From Rhizobiales bacterium Ga0077537 (GTDB lineage: Bacteria > Pseudomonadota > Alphaproteobacteria > Rhizobiales > Hyphomicrobiaceae), in contig LNEM01000034.1 in assembly GCA_001464955.1 (NCBI GenBank), positions 1-64,000 of the forward strand: a stretch of DNA of 64,000 nucleotides, read 5' to 3'. The notes under the pieces are model-generated. The model was not told the origin of the DNA, ran no database searches, and saw only the letters and a list, made by a program, of their open reading frames with translations. The position numbers were made by a program, and so were the translations under genes. Position 1 is the stretch's first letter; each line of letters starts with the position of its first letter. Positions 7,989 through 17,614 of this stretch are shown here, one piece after another.

Positions 7989-9368
7989 TCAGGCGACCGT
8001 CTCCATCAGCCCCTTGAGGCTCGGCAGGTCGTCGAAGCGCATGATCATGTCGAGCGCGGTACGAGCGCGGGCGCGGCCGATCACGGGCTCGGCGAGGGCG
8101 TTGAACTTGGCGACCAGCTTCGCTTCCTGGCCCGCAACGTCGCTCGCCGGGATGCCGACGTTGTAGGTGATGTGAATCTGGCGGCCGTCCTTCAGTTCCA
8201 TCGACACGTCGGCGCCGTGACGCTCGCGGGCTTCGCGGGGCTTCGGATCGAGCTTGATGCGCTCGCGCAGCGCGATGTAGCGCGGGTCGTTGGCGTTCTC
8301 GTCGGAGTAGGTGCCGAGGGCCGCCGTGTCCGCGCCCGCCAGCGCCATGCCGGCCAGATGCGGCAGCGCGAACTTGATCTCGAGGCCCGTCTTCGGCGCC
8401 GGAATGCAGCACACCTTCAGGTGGCCGGGATCGATGTGCAGCGTCATCAGCTTCAGGTCATCGGGGCCGATGTTGTGCTGGCGCTTCAGTTCGCGGATCG
8501 CCTCGATGGGCGAGTGGGTGAGGTAGCAGGCGGCGTGGTACTTGAAGAGGTTCTGTTCGACGGCCATCGGCGCCTTCGGGTCCGGGCGCACGGCTTCGGC
8601 GGTGAAACCCGGCGCCTGGGTCTGCAGGAAGCCCTGGGGCGCCTCTATCGCGTCGTCGCGGGCGGTGAAGCCGCGGGCGGCGATACGGGCCGCGATCAGG
8701 CCGTTCTGCGCGGCCTTGCCGGCATGGAGCGGCTTCGTCATCGTGCCGAAGTTGATCTTGAGACCCGACGCCTCGGACGCGGCGATGCCGAGCGCCATCG
8801 CCGTCCGCTCAACGTCGAGGCCGAGCAGCTTGGCGGCACCCGCTGCCGCGCCGAAGGTGCCCACGGTGCCGGTCGCATGGAAGCCGTGCTCGTAGTGGCC
8901 ATCGCCGCACATGTGCCCGAGGCGGCATTCGACCTCGTAGCCGGCGATGAAGGCCGTCAGGATGTCACGCCCGGATGCGCCGAGCGATTCGCCGAGGGCG
9001 AGGACGGCGGCTCCGACCTGAGCCGTCGGATGGCCGTGCATGAGGGCGTTGACGTCGTCGTAGTCGAGGGCGTGGCTGATCGCGCCGTTGACGAGGGCGG
9101 CGTCGTGCAGGGAGGCCTTGGCATTGCGCGCCACGAGCGTGCACGGCCCCGAGGTGGAGGAGCGGAACTCGTCGGCGAGGATGTCCGACAGCGGCTCCCT
9201 GGCGCCGGCGATGGTGACCGCGAACCAGTCGAGCAGCGCGTGGCGCGCCCAGGTGTCGGCCGACGCGGTCGTGGCGGCGGTGCCGAAGCCGGCGGCCCAC
9301 GTCGCGAGGTTGCGCGTGACGGCCGAAGCTGCCGACGCCGCAGATGACGATCCGGTTTGCATGTCCAT
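7989..9368 (-). CDS. MmgE/PrpD family protein
   Basis: The 459-residue product belongs to the MmgE/PrpD family, which includes 2-methylcitrate dehydratase, cis-aconitate decarboxylase and iminodisuccinate epimerase-type enzymes. Typical features are the N-terminal helical domain with HALLDWFAVTIAG, the conserved ALDYDDVNALMHGHPTAQ segment with its acidic and His residues, and HATGTVGTFGAAAGAAKLLG. No other methylcitrate-cycle gene (prpB, prpC) lies nearby, so this is more likely one of the many unassigned members acting on another tricarboxylic or dicarboxylic acid. GAGGGGAG precedes the start. It leads a two-gene unit with the SDR. Confidence 0.88.
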   Translation of the reverse strand: MDMQTGSSSAASAASAVTRNLATWAAGFGTAATTASADTWARHALLDWFAVTIAGAREPLSDILADEFRSSTSGPCTLVARNAKASLHDAALVNGAISHALDYDDVNALMHGHPTAQVGAAVLALGESLGASGRDILTAFIAGYEVECRLGHMCGDGHYEHGFHATGTVGTFGAAAGAAKLLGLDVERTAMALGIAASEASGLKINFGTMTKPLHAGKAAQNGLIAARIAARGFTARDDAIEAPQGFLQTQAPGFTAEAVRPDPKAPMAVEQNLFKYHAACYLTHSPIEAIRELKRQHNIGPDDLKLMTLHIDPGHLKVCCIPAPKTGLEIKFALPHLAGMALAGADTAALGTYSDENANDPRYIALRERIKLDPKPREARERHGADVSMELKDGRQIHITYNVGIPASDVAGQEAKLVAKFNALAEPVIGRARARTALDMIMRFDDLPSLKGLMETVA

Positions 9369-9492
9369 TGGGCACTCCCCTCACTCTCGGAAGGCGGCCG
9401 GAGCGAGGCCGCCGCCTTCTCGCTCATTTGTCCGGACGTTAGCACACCGGCGCGCGGTGGGAAGGGTCATGGTGGTGTAGGCCACACACCAC

Positions 9493-11520
9493 TCATCGGC
9501 GGCGGAGGACCTCGCCCTCCTCGCGGGCGATGACGAACGATGTGCCGGACGGGCGGAGGTCGAGACGCGTGCGGCCGACACCGCCGACGGTGCGTTTGCC
9601 GTCGGCCACCTCGAAGACGTAGTCGAACGTGACTTCGAGCCGTCCCGCGGTGCCTTGCGAGAGACGCACCGTGCCGGGCTCGAGACGATAGGCGCGGCGG
9701 GGCCAGCGGGTGGCGTAGCGCTGCTTGTCGGCGACGATCGAGGCCCGTGGCGTCGGCTTGCCGTAATAGAGCACGGTCGGCTCGTAGGAGAGTTGCGCGG
9801 GGCGGCCGTCGGTGCCGGCGGGCAAATACGTCTCGGCGATGTAGCGGGTGACGGCGGCCAGCGAGGGGGGCGCAAGGTTGGTGGCCGGCGCGGGCGGTGG
9901 CGTCGGTGGCGGCGCGACGGCGGCGGCCTTGCGGCCCGGGTTCGCCTTGATGAGGCGATCGCGCTCGGCCTGATCGCGGAAAGGGCTCGCCTTGCCGGCT
10001 TCCGGCTGGTCGCTCTCGTCGAACGTCATGCGGAAGTGCGTGCCGTCGAAGGTGTAGGCGGAGCGGGTGTGACAGTTCGAACCGGCGCACAGCTCGAGGC
10101 CATTGTCGGCGCCGACGCTCACCGTCCAGGCGCCGTCGTGGCGCAGGAGTACGCGGAACATGCCCTCGCCGGCGGTGCTCGCGCCCTGGGCAGCGCGCCG
10201 CGATGCGGAGAGGTCGCGTGGGCCGACGTATTCCAGGATGCAGAGCGTGCCCCAGTTGCCGGGCTCGGTCTGGTAGTGGAGGAAGATCTCCGGCCTGCGG
10301 TCGCCGTTGATGTCACGGAGTGCGATCTCCATGGCCTCGACCTGCGTGCTGTCGAACTCGTAGCAGGGGGCGTCGAGCCGCGAGACGCCCTCGTCGACGA
10401 CCTCGATGATGGCATTGGTCTGGCGAACGTAGGCGGCAATCGTCTCGGGGCGGCCATCACGGTCGATGTCGTAGTCGATGGCGAACCCGTTGACGAACCC
10501 GATGGCGGCCGCGCGTGCCTTCTCGGCGTCCTCGGCCTCGAGCCAGTTGTCGGTGAAGCTCTGGCTGGCGGCGACGATGAAGGTGCCGCTCAGAACTTTC
10601 TGGGAACGCTTCGCCTCGCCGACGATGCGGACTTCTTCGGCGGAGAGCGGCGCGTCTCCCGTTGCACGCGAGACACCGAGATAGCGGACGACGGCTGCCG
10701 TCGCCCGGCCAAGGACGATGTCGGAGGTCCAGTCGCTGACCAACTGGGGGACCTGCGCGCCATTGGTTACGGTTCGGACGTAGGCGCTCGCCGAGCGCAG
10801 GACCTCGCCGAACGGACGATCGGCCTTCGCGAACGCCTCGAGCAGGCCCTCGACGAAGAACGAGTTGCGGCCGTCGCCATCGAACGACACCTGACCGGGC
10901 TGGGCGGCGAAGAGGGCGAGCGTCTCGGCGGCACCGGTGCCGCGCGTGGGAAGAGCGACGACCGACAGTCCGCGCGTGCCGGTGGGCGGGGCCGCGCTAG
11001 CACCGGGCAATGATGTCCCGGCGCGCTGTTCGATGCGCCTCAGCAGGGCGACGGTATCGTCGAAGGACAGGGGATTGTCGCGGCAGGCGTCGATCAGGAA
11101 CGCGGTACGGACGGGGCCTGCCGCGCGCAGATCCGTCATGAGGGCCGTCAGGTCGAGGCCGAGATCGTCGATGGCGACGGCCGAGGCCGGATCGGCGTCG
11201 CGGACGAGAAGCACGTTGCGGTCGAAGAGCTGGACGCCGTGGCCGGCGAAATAGAAGAGCGCCAGATCGGCGCCGCGCGCCTCGGCGAGAAAGCGGCGGC
11301 GGGCGCGGTCGAGCGCGAAGCGGTCGGCATCGAAGGCCTCGATCACCTCGAAACCCTGATCGCGGAGGCGATCGGCGATGGCGGCCGCGTCACGGCCGGG
11401 ATTGGGGAGCTGCGGAAGCCGTTCGTAACGCGCGATTCCGACGACGAGCGCCACCTGTCGGGCGGCCGCCTCGGCGACGCCGCACAGCAATAGCAACAGG
11501 ACTGACACGAGCAGCCGCAT
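9493..11520 (-). CDS. Secreted caspase-family (peptidase C14-like) protein
   Basis: The 675-residue protein has an N-terminal signal peptide (residues 1-20, a long Leu run ending AEAAA), so it is probably periplasmic. A caspase p20-like domain (about 22-270) begins VALVVGIARYERLPQLPN and contains the catalytic dyad His94 in YFAGHGVQ and Cys146 in LIDACRDNP. The large C-terminal part contains two short acidic loops, DYDIDRDGRPE (349-359) and DINGDRRPE (403-411), resembling calcium-binding FG-GAP/EF-like loops. The region after about 520 is Pro-rich and then beta-like and was not recognised. Bacterial secreted C14 proteins are mostly uncharacterised. Alone on its transcript, it follows the importer operon after a hairpin terminator. 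Confidence 0.85.
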   Translation of the reverse strand: MRLLVSVLLLLLCGVAEAAARQVALVVGIARYERLPQLPNPGRDAAAIADRLRDQGFEVIEAFDADRFALDRARRRFLAEARGADLALFYFAGHGVQLFDRNVLLVRDADPASAVAIDDLGLDLTALMTDLRAAGPVRTAFLIDACRDNPLSFDDTVALLRRIEQRAGTSLPGASAAPPTGTRGLSVVALPTRGTGAAETLALFAAQPGQVSFDGDGRNSFFVEGLLEAFAKADRPFGEVLRSASAYVRTVTNGAQVPQLVSDWTSDIVLGRATAAVVRYLGVSRATGDAPLSAEEVRIVGEAKRSQKVLSGTFIVAASQSFTDNWLEAEDAEKARAAAIGFVNGFAIDYDIDRDGRPETIAAYVRQTNAIIEVVDEGVSRLDAPCYEFDSTQVEAMEIALRDINGDRRPEIFLHYQTEPGNWGTLCILEYVGPRDLSASRRAAQGASTAGEGMFRVLLRHDGAWTVSVGADNGLELCAGSNCHTRSAYTFDGTHFRMTFDESDQPEAGKASPFRDQAERDRLIKANPGRKAAAVAPPPTPPPAPATNLAPPSLAAVTRYIAETYLPAGTDGRPAQLSYEPTVLYYGKPTPRASIVADKQRYATRWPRRAYRLEPGTVRLSQGTAGRLEVTFDYVFEVADGKRTVGGVGRTRLDLRPSGTSFVIAREEGEVLRRR

Positions 11521-11564
11521 GCCCCACCTACGCCTCGCAATCGCGCCCGCGACGGCGAGCTCAA

Positions 11565-11591
11565 GGCGCGGAGACTAGCACTCTCCGCGCC
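11565..11591 (-). terminator. Hairpin terminator after the importer operon
   Basis: On the minus strand GGCGCGGAGA and its exact complement TCTCCGCGCC enclose a 7-nt loop, 42 nt after the stop of the last ATPase gene and before the caspase gene. Only TTGA follows, so the U-tract is weak. Confidence 0.5.
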
Positions 11592-11633
11592 CGGTGGGGA
11601 TAAGACGCGCCGTGCGCCCTGCCGGCGGTGGCC

Positions 11634-12722
11634 TCAGCGGAGGTGGCAGGCAGCGAACTGGCCTGGCGCCTTCTCGACGAGAGCGGGACTTTCTTCCTTG
11701 CAGCGTGCCACCGCGATCGGGCAGCGGGTATGGAAATGGCAGCCCGACGGCGGCTTCACGGGACTTGGCACGTCGCCATCGAGCACGATCTTCTTGCGCT
11801 TGACGCGAGGATCGGGAACGGGAACCGCCGACAGCAGCGCCTCGGTGTAGGGATGGCGCGGGGCTGTGAAGATGGTCTTCTTGTCCGCATACTCGACGAT
11901 CCGTCCGAGATACATGACCGCGATGCGATGCGAGATGTGCTCGACGACGGCAAGGTTGTGCGAAATGAACAGATAGGAGAGACCCAGCTCCTTCTGCAGA
12001 TCCATCAGGATGTTGATGACCTGCGCCTGGATCGACACGTCGAGCGCCGACACCGGCTCGTCGCCGATGATGAGCTTCGGATTGAGCGCGAGCGCGCGGG
12101 CGATGCCGATCCGCTGGCGCTGGCCACCCGAGAACTGATGCGGGAAGTTGTCCATCTGCTGCGGCCGGAGGCCGACGCGGCGGAACAGCTCGGCCACCCG
12201 CTCGCGTCGCTGCGACCGGTCGCCTTCGCCGTGCACCTCGAGAGGCTCGGAGACGATCTGGCCAGCCGTCATGCGCGGGTCGAGCGAGGAGAAGGGATCC
12301 TGGAAGATGATCTGCATCTCGCGGCGGTAGGGGCGGAACTCGTTCTTCGAGAGATTGGTGACGTCCTTGCCGTCGAGCAGGATCTGGCCGCTGGTCGGCT
12401 CGACCAAGCGCAGCAACGTGCGGCCCACGGTGGTCTTGCCGCAACCACTCTCTCCGACGAGGCCGACGGTCTCGCCGCGGCCGATCGTGAAGCTGACGCC
12501 GTCGACGGCATAAACATGGCCCACGGTCTTGCGAAGCAGGCCCTTCTTGACGGGAAAATGCTTCTTCAGATCGCGCACCTCGAGCACCGGGGCGGCCTCG
12601 GCCGCCATCGCGGACGCCTTGCCGTTCGCCGACTGCGACGGCCCGGTCCCGGTGCCGTTCGAGAGCGAGGCTCCACCGGCCGCGGGTGCGATGGGCAGAT
12701 CTTGCGCGCGCGGCTCAGCCAT
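11634..12722 (-). CDS. Oligopeptide/dipeptide-type ABC transporter ATPase (OppF/DppF-like)
   Basis: This 362-residue cytoplasmic ATPase is the F-type subunit of a peptide/nickel/opine-family importer. After a low-complexity N-terminal extension of about 45 residues it shows Walker [13 protein letters not shown], signature [15 protein letters not shown], Walker [13 protein letters not shown], and the C-terminal oligo_HPY domain with [15 protein letters not shown]. The start at 12722 has GGAGGAACGA just upstream and overlaps the end of the D-type ATPase gene by 8 bp, which implies translational coupling. It is the last gene of a six-gene importer operon. The substrate could be peptides or other solutes of this family. 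Confidence 0.93.
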   Translation of the reverse strand: MAEPRAQDLPIAPAAGGASLSNGTGTGPSQSANGKASAMAAEAAPVLEVRDLKKHFPVKKGLLRKTVGHVYAVDGVSFTIGRGETVGLVGESGCGKTTVGRTLLRLVEPTSGQILLDGKDVTNLSKNEFRPYRREMQIIFQDPFSSLDPRMTAGQIVSEPLEVHGEGDRSQRRERVAELFRRVGLRPQQMDNFPHQFSGGQRQRIGIARALALNPKLIIGDEPVSALDVSIQAQVINILMDLQKELGLSYLFISHNLAVVEHISHRIAVMYLGRIVEYADKKTIFTAPRHPYTEALLSAVPVPDPRVKRKKIVLDGDVPSPVKPPSGCHFHTRCPIAVARCKEESPALVEKAPGQFAACHLR

Positions 12723-13788
12723 TCGTTCCTCCGGCGACGATTTCCGATTTCCAACAGGCGGCCCAGTGCCCGGGCCGCTTCTCTTCGTAGGCCGGATACT
12801 CGGCCTTGCAGCGCTCGTCGGCATAGGTGCAGCGCGGCGCGAAGGCACATCCCTTCGGCAGATCGTGGAGCGCGGGGACAATGCCCGGGATCTCCTGGAG
12901 ACGACCGGGCGAGGTATCCTCGGCGCCGCGAATGAGATCGAGCCGGGGGATCGAGGCCAGCAGGCCTCGCGTATAGGGATGGAGAGAGGCCCCGAACAGG
13001 TCCTCGACGGACGCCTCCTCGACCTTGCGGCCCGCGTACATCACGATGACCCGCTGGGCGGCCTCGGCGACGACGCCGAGGTCGTGCGTGATCAGGATGA
13101 CGGCGGTGCCGAGCTTCTTTTGCAGCTCGACGATCAGGTCGAGGATCTGGGCCTGGATGGTGACGTCGAGGGCGGTCGTCGGTTCATCCGCGATCAGAAC
13201 CTTGGGATTGCAAGCGACAGCGATGGCGATCATCACGCGCTGACGCATACCGCCAGACAGCTGGTGGGGGTACTCGCGGACGCGCTGCTCTGGCGTCGGG
13301 ATCTTCACCAGCCGCAGCATGTCGACGGCCTTGGCGGTGGCTTCCGCCTTCGTCATGCCCTGATGCAGCAGAAGCACCTCGGCAATCTGGTCGCCCACCG
13401 TCATGACCGGATTGAGCGACGTCATGGGCTCCTGGAAGATCATCGAGATGTCGTTGCCGCGCACCTTGCGCATGGCCGACTCGTCGAGCTTCATCACGTC
13501 GACGCCGTCGAGCACGATCCTGGACTTGTCGAGGATGCGGCCGGGTGGATCGGGCACGAGGCGCATCAGGGAGAGCGCCGTAATGCTCTTGCCACAGCCG
13601 GACTCGCCGACGATCGCCAGCGTCTCGCCCCGCTGGAGTTCGAACGAAACGCCGTCGACGGCCTTCACCAGCCCTTGCCGGGTGAAGAAGTAGGTCGTCA
13701 GATCCTGGACGGTCAGCAGCGCGCCCTCGGCCGGCGTCGCCGCTTTGGGGTTGGCTGCCGGGGCCGTGGCCGCATTGGTCGATGTCAC
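12715..13788 (-). CDS. Oligopeptide/dipeptide-type ABC transporter ATPase (OppD/DppD-like)
   Basis: A 357-residue ATPase, partner of the F-type subunit downstream. Walker A is [12 protein letters not shown], the signature is [14 protein letters not shown], Walker B is [12 protein letters not shown], and the C-terminal oligo_HPY extension contains [17 protein letters not shown]. Many proteins of this type bind an Fe-S cluster through the C-terminal Cys residues; only the Cys residues are seen here. It lies 45 bp after the permease C gene and overlaps the next gene by 8 bp. The N-terminal 20 residues are Ala/Thr/Pro-rich and unconserved. Confidence 0.93.
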   Translation of the reverse strand: MTSTNAATAPAANPKAATPAEGALLTVQDLTTYFFTRQGLVKAVDGVSFELQRGETLAIVGESGCGKSITALSLMRLVPDPPGRILDKSRIVLDGVDVMKLDESAMRKVRGNDISMIFQEPMTSLNPVMTVGDQIAEVLLLHQGMTKAEATAKAVDMLRLVKIPTPEQRVREYPHQLSGGMRQRVMIAIAVACNPKVLIADEPTTALDVTIQAQILDLIVELQKKLGTAVILITHDLGVVAEAAQRVIVMYAGRKVEEASVEDLFGASLHPYTRGLLASIPRLDLIRGAEDTSPGRLQEIPGIVPALHDLPKGCAFAPRCTYADERCKAEYPAYEEKRPGHWAACWKSEIVAGGTNG

Positions 13789-13833
13789 CGGGCATTCTCC
13801 AGACGAATTGCGAGGGCGGGTGAGGGCCGCGTA

Positions 13834-14727
13834 CTAGCTGCGTTGGCGAGGATCGAGGATGTCGCGCACCGCATCGCCAAGAAGGTTGGTGCCGAAGACG
13901 GCAAGACTGATGGCGATACCCGGGAAGATCACGAGCCAAGGCGCCGTCCGCACATACTCGGCGGCCGACTCGGAGAGCATCCGCCCCCAGGACGGGTGGG
14001 GCTCAGGCACACCGAGGCCGAGGAACGACAGCGACGCCTCGGTCAGGATGGCCGAGCCGAGCTGCGCCGTGCCGAGCACGATCAACGGCGCGATGGTGTT
14101 CGGCAGCACGTGACGGAACGCGATCTTGGTCTCGCTCATGCCGACGGCCTTGGCCGCTTCGACGTAGGGCATCTCGCGCAGTGCCAGCGTATTGGAGCGG
14201 ATGACGCGCGCCACGTGCGGGATGATCGGGATCGAGATCGCAATGATCGTGTTCTCGAGAGACGGCCCGAGCGAAGCTGCCATCAGCAGCGCCATGACCA
14301 GCAGGGGAAGCGCCTGCATGATGTCGATGAAGCGCTGCGTGATCAGGTCGAGCCAGCCACCATAGTAGCCGGACAACAGGCCGATGATGACGCCGAAGAA
14401 GCAGCCGAGCACCGTCGAGCCGATCCCGACCATGAGCGAGATGCGGGCGCCGTAGACGATGCGGCTCCACATGTCGCGCCCCATGAAGTCGGCGCCGAGG
14501 AAGTGCTGTCCACCCGGAGGCGCCAGCGAGGTGCGCGCATTGGTCGTCGTCGGATCGAGGGTCGCGAAGAAGGGGGCGAAGATCGCGATCACGACAAAGG
14601 CGATGACGATGAGCGCGCCCGCCGCTCCCAGCGGATAGCGCCGGACGTAGTAGGTAAAGCGGCTCCAGGAACTGTTGATGTTCGCGCCAGCGCGCGTCAG
14701 CTCGGCCTGATGATCGGCGGTTGCCAT
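13834..14727 (-). CDS. Peptide-type ABC transporter permease, DppC/OppC-like
   Basis: This 297-residue inner-membrane permease has an N-terminal OppC_N segment with the first transmembrane helix (AAGALIVIAFVVIAIFAPFF), then a BPD_transp_1 domain with about five helices. The EAA loop (YVEAAKAVGMSETKIAFRHVLPN) contacts the ATPases. The periplasmic LGADFMGRDMWSRIVYGARISL motif is characteristic of the C-type subunit. It starts 22 bp after the stop of the B-type permease and precedes the ATPase pair in the standard order. Confidence 0.93.
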   Translation of the reverse strand: MATADHQAELTRAGANINSSWSRFTYYVRRYPLGAAGALIVIAFVVIAIFAPFFATLDPTTTNARTSLAPPGGQHFLGADFMGRDMWSRIVYGARISLMVGIGSTVLGCFFGVIIGLLSGYYGGWLDLITQRFIDIMQALPLLVMALLMAASLGPSLENTIIAISIPIIPHVARVIRSNTLALREMPYVEAAKAVGMSETKIAFRHVLPNTIAPLIVLGTAQLGSAILTEASLSFLGLGVPEPHPSWGRMLSESAAEYVRTAPWLVIFPGIAISLAVFGTNLLGDAVRDILDPRQRS

Positions 14728-14749
14728 TTGGTCCAGTCTCCGGCTCGGC

Positions 14750-15697
14750 TCAGTCGTCGTACTTGATGCGGGGATCGAGCAGCACGTAGGCCATGTCGAC
14801 GAGGAAGTTGACCACCACCGTGACCACCGCGATGAACATGACGAGGTTCTGGACGATCGGGTAGTCGCGCCAGCGGATCGCCTCGACGAGGAAGCGGGCC
14901 ACGCCCGGAATGTTGAAGACCGTCTCGGTCACGATCAGGCCACCGATCAGGAAGGCCGCCTCGATGCCGATGATCGTGATCACCGGCAGCACCGCGTTCC
15001 GGAGCGCGTGGTTGTAGTTGACCGACGCCGTGGAGGCGCCCTTGGCGCGCGCCGTCCGGATGTAGTCCTGACGCAGGACCTCGAGCATCGACGACCGCGT
15101 CAGGCGCATGATGAGAGCCGAAGCCCGGAAGCCCACGGCGAGCGCCGGAATGCTCAGCAAACCGATCTCGTGCCAGATACTCGCGGGCTTGTCGGTGTAG
15201 ATGGGTATCCAGCCGAAATAGTGGACGAATGCCATCAGGATGAGGAGCGCCAGCCAGAAGGAGGGCAACGAGAGGCCGCTCAGGCTGAAGACGCGGAGGG
15301 AGTAGTCGAGGATCGAATCCTGCTTCACCGCCGAAATGACGCCGAGGGGGACGCCGATCAGCACCGAGAAGATGAGGGCGAGCAGCGCCAGCTTGGCCGT
15401 GACCGGAATGCGCGGCAGGATCTCGTCCAGCGCCGGCTTCTCCGAGACGTAGGCGTAGCCGAGATCGCCGGTCATCAAGCCAGAGATCCACGTCCAGTAC
15501 TGGACGATGATGGGCTTATCGAGGCCCAGCTCAGCCTCGAGACGGGCCTTGTCGGCCTCGTTCACCATGCCGGCAGCGTCGAACAGGATGTCGCTGATGT
15601 TGCCCGGGACGAGCCGCAGCATCACGAAGATCAGGATCGACATCCCGATCAACGTGAGAATCATCAAGAAGAAGCGTCGAATGATGTAGGTGGCCAA
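14750..15697 (-). CDS. Peptide-type ABC transporter permease, DppB/OppB-like
   Basis: The 315-residue inner-membrane permease begins with the family-typical ATYIIRRFFLMILTLIGMS helix. The start codon appears to be TTG at 15697: GGGAGA lies just upstream, and the protein then begins exactly where homologues do, whereas the ATG far upstream adds an unrelated Arg-rich stretch. The EAA loop (DYIRTARAKGASTASVNYNHALRNA) and about six helices are present. The 170-bp gap that separates it from the binding-protein gene contains a hairpin, and the rare start codon adds to low expression relative to the binding proteins. Confidence 0.9.
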   Translation of the reverse strand: MATYIIRRFFLMILTLIGMSILIFVMLRLVPGNISDILFDAAGMVNEADKARLEAELGLDKPIIVQYWTWISGLMTGDLGYAYVSEKPALDEILPRIPVTAKLALLALIFSVLIGVPLGVISAVKQDSILDYSLRVFSLSGLSLPSFWLALLILMAFVHYFGWIPIYTDKPASIWHEIGLLSIPALAVGFRASALIMRLTRSSMLEVLRQDYIRTARAKGASTASVNYNHALRNAVLPVITIIGIEAAFLIGGLIVTETVFNIPGVARFLVEAIRWRDYPIVQNLVMFIAVVTVVVNFLVDMAYVLLDPRIKYDD

Positions 15698-15732
15698 CGC
15701 GCGCTCTCCCAGGAAGGCTCTTACTCGCCCGG

Positions 15733-15751
15733 GCAGGGGTTCGGCCCCTGC
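15733..15751 (-). promoter_or_regulatory. Intercistronic hairpin between binding protein and permease genes
   Basis: GCAGGGG and CCCCTGC pair around a 5-nt loop about 35 nt before the permease start. It may stabilise the upstream binding-protein mRNA or attenuate read-through. The role is inferred from position only. Confidence 0.4.
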
Positions 15752-15867
15752 TCCTTCGGCATGACGTCCTTGCCGGCGTGCGAATGGCGTCCCGGCCGGA
15801 CACTTTGGGGCGGTCGGGCGGCGCAACCGAGGGTCACGCCGCCCGCACCCGGTTCAGTTCGTGCGGG

Positions 15868-17460
15868 CTACTTGTCGAGCCACACCTTCTCAAAGCGCCA
15901 GTTGCTGTAGATGCCGTTGTGGTGCGTCACGAACCCCTTGAGATGGGGGTGCCAGCAATGGTTCGACTTGTCGTGGTAGATGATCGGACGCGCCACGTCC
16001 TCGTTGAGGAGCGCCTCGATTTTCCAGACGAGTTCGCGACGCTTGTTGACGTCGGCCTCGGTCGACTGCTGGTCGATCAGCTTCTCCGCCTCGGGGTTGC
16101 AGTACTGCGTGTAGTTCCGCTCCGACTTGCAGCTGTAGTTCTCGACGAAGTTGACGTCGGGATCATCGGCGCCGACACCCGTCAGATTCATGCCGACAGT
16201 GTAGTCGCGACGCGCGACCTTGGCGTGCCAGAGCGACGTCTCGACCACTTCGAGTTCGGCCTCGATGAAGATCTTCTTGAGCTGGTCGATCAGGATGACG
16301 GCCGGGTCGCGATAGATCGCGATGTTGCGCGTCGAGATCTTCGTCTTGAGCGTGTTCGATGCCGAGTAGCCGAGTTCCGTCATGATCTTCTGGGCTTCGG
16401 CCTGGTTCTTGGCGACGTCGGGGCCGTAGCCGGTCATCTTCTCCATGACCTCCTTTGGCATACCCCACTGGCCCTCCGGCGACGGCAGCATGGCGCCGCC
16501 CTTGGAACCCTGTCCCTCGGTCAGAATATCGATGAACGCCTGCCGATCAATGGCCAGAGCCATGGCTCGACGCACCTTGGGATTGTCGAAGGGCGGCGAC
16601 TTCTCGTTCACGATCAGGTTCCGGCTCACGTACTGCGGATGCAGCTCGCAGATGGCATCGGGCGCCTGGGACTTGACGTCCTTGAGCAACGGGATGGTCA
16701 CGTCACTCGAGAACGTCATGTCGAAATCCTTCGAGACGAAGGAGAGCATGCGCGTCGAGCGGTTGGCGATGATCTTGAACTCGATCCCGTCGAGGTAGGG
16801 CAGCCCCTTGCGGAAGTAGTTCTCGTTCCTGGCGAGCGTGATCGACTCGTTGCCCTTGAACTCGACGAACTTGAAGGGACCGGTACCGATGGGCTTCGTG
16901 CGCATCGTCGCGGCATTGACGTGGCACGGATAGATCGGCGAATAGCCCGAGGCCAGCATGGTCAGCAGCGACGGCTGGGGCTTCTCGAGGACGAAGGTCA
17001 CTTCGGCGTCGCCGTTGACCGTCACGTCCTTCACGTTGCGGTACCAGATGGCGCGCGGATTCTTGCGCAACCGATCCTTCGACTTGCCGAGAAGCAGATC
17101 GAACGTGCACTTGACGTCTGCCGCCGTGAACGGCTTGCCGTCGTGCCACTTCACGCCCTCTTCGAGCTTGAACGTCAGCTTCGTCTTGCTGTCGTCCCAG
17201 GCCCAGCTCTTGGCGAGTTCGGGCGTGATGGAATCGACCGACTGCAATTTCTTCTGCTGGTCGAACAGAACGAGGTTGCTGAAAATCGGCATGGCCGGCA
17301 TCTGCACAGACACCGTCGCCTCCTCGTGAACCGAGAGGGACGCGGGATTGTCGCGATGCTGAACCTTCAGGATGCCGCCGCTCTTCTGAGCGAAGGCCGG
17401 CAGTGTCGCCGCAGCAAAAACGCCGACGGCAGCCACGGCGAGCGTGGTTGTCTTCCGCAT
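15868..17460 (-). CDS. ABC transporter substrate-binding protein, family 5 (second paralogue)
   Basis: This 530-residue periplasmic binding protein of the SBP_bac_5 family has a signal peptide ending AFA-QKSGG near residue 24. The family region is clear from VKWHDGKPFTAADVKCTFDLLLG to IIYHDKSNHCWHPHLKG. It is closely related to the neighbouring upstream gene and to the lone homologue at 53801. All three share Cys residues in corresponding places (DVKCTF, YPCHV, AICEL, the YSCKSERNYTQYCNPE segment and HCWHP), which suggests conserved disulfides in the periplasm. The start at 17460 has GGGAGGAACT just upstream. The substrate is unknown; peptides or opine/nickel-like ligands are possible. Confidence 0.93.
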   Translation of the reverse strand: MRKTTTLAVAAVGVFAAATLPAFAQKSGGILKVQHRDNPASLSVHEEATVSVQMPAMPIFSNLVLFDQQKKLQSVDSITPELAKSWAWDDSKTKLTFKLEEGVKWHDGKPFTAADVKCTFDLLLGKSKDRLRKNPRAIWYRNVKDVTVNGDAEVTFVLEKPQPSLLTMLASGYSPIYPCHVNAATMRTKPIGTGPFKFVEFKGNESITLARNENYFRKGLPYLDGIEFKIIANRSTRMLSFVSKDFDMTFSSDVTIPLLKDVKSQAPDAICELHPQYVSRNLIVNEKSPPFDNPKVRRAMALAIDRQAFIDILTEGQGSKGGAMLPSPEGQWGMPKEVMEKMTGYGPDVAKNQAEAQKIMTELGYSASNTLKTKISTRNIAIYRDPAVILIDQLKKIFIEAELEVVETSLWHAKVARRDYTVGMNLTGVGADDPDVNFVENYSCKSERNYTQYCNPEAEKLIDQQSTEADVNKRRELVWKIEALLNEDVARPIIYHDKSNHCWHPHLKGFVTHHNGIYSNWRFEKVWLDK

Positions 17461-17521
17461 AGTTCCTCCCCAAGGCTTTTTCGCGCCCCGCGCTGCGCCT
17501 GTGGCACACCGCGCGAGCGGT

Positions 17522-17537
17522 AGATGTCCAGACATCT
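17522..17537. promoter_or_regulatory. Short perfect palindrome between paralogous binding-protein genes
   Basis: AGATGTC and GACATCT are exact inverted repeats separated by CA, about 60 bp before the second binding-protein start. This could be an operator or an RNA stem; nothing further supports either reading. Confidence 0.3.
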
Positions 17538-17577
17538 CGCAGGCACCGTAGCCGGTCGGATTGTCCGGATCAACCGC

Positions 17578-17606
17578 CCATCGACGTCGCCGGGCGACGT
17601 CGATGG
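17578..17606 (-). promoter_or_regulatory. Strong intercistronic hairpin after the first binding-protein gene
   Basis: A 13-bp perfect stem (CCATCGACGTCGC with its complement) has a 3-nt loop and lies only 8 nt after the stop of the first binding-protein gene. No T-run follows on the minus strand, so it is more likely an mRNA-stabilising or partial-termination structure than a full terminator. Confidence 0.5.
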
Positions 17607-17614
17607 CGCAATCC

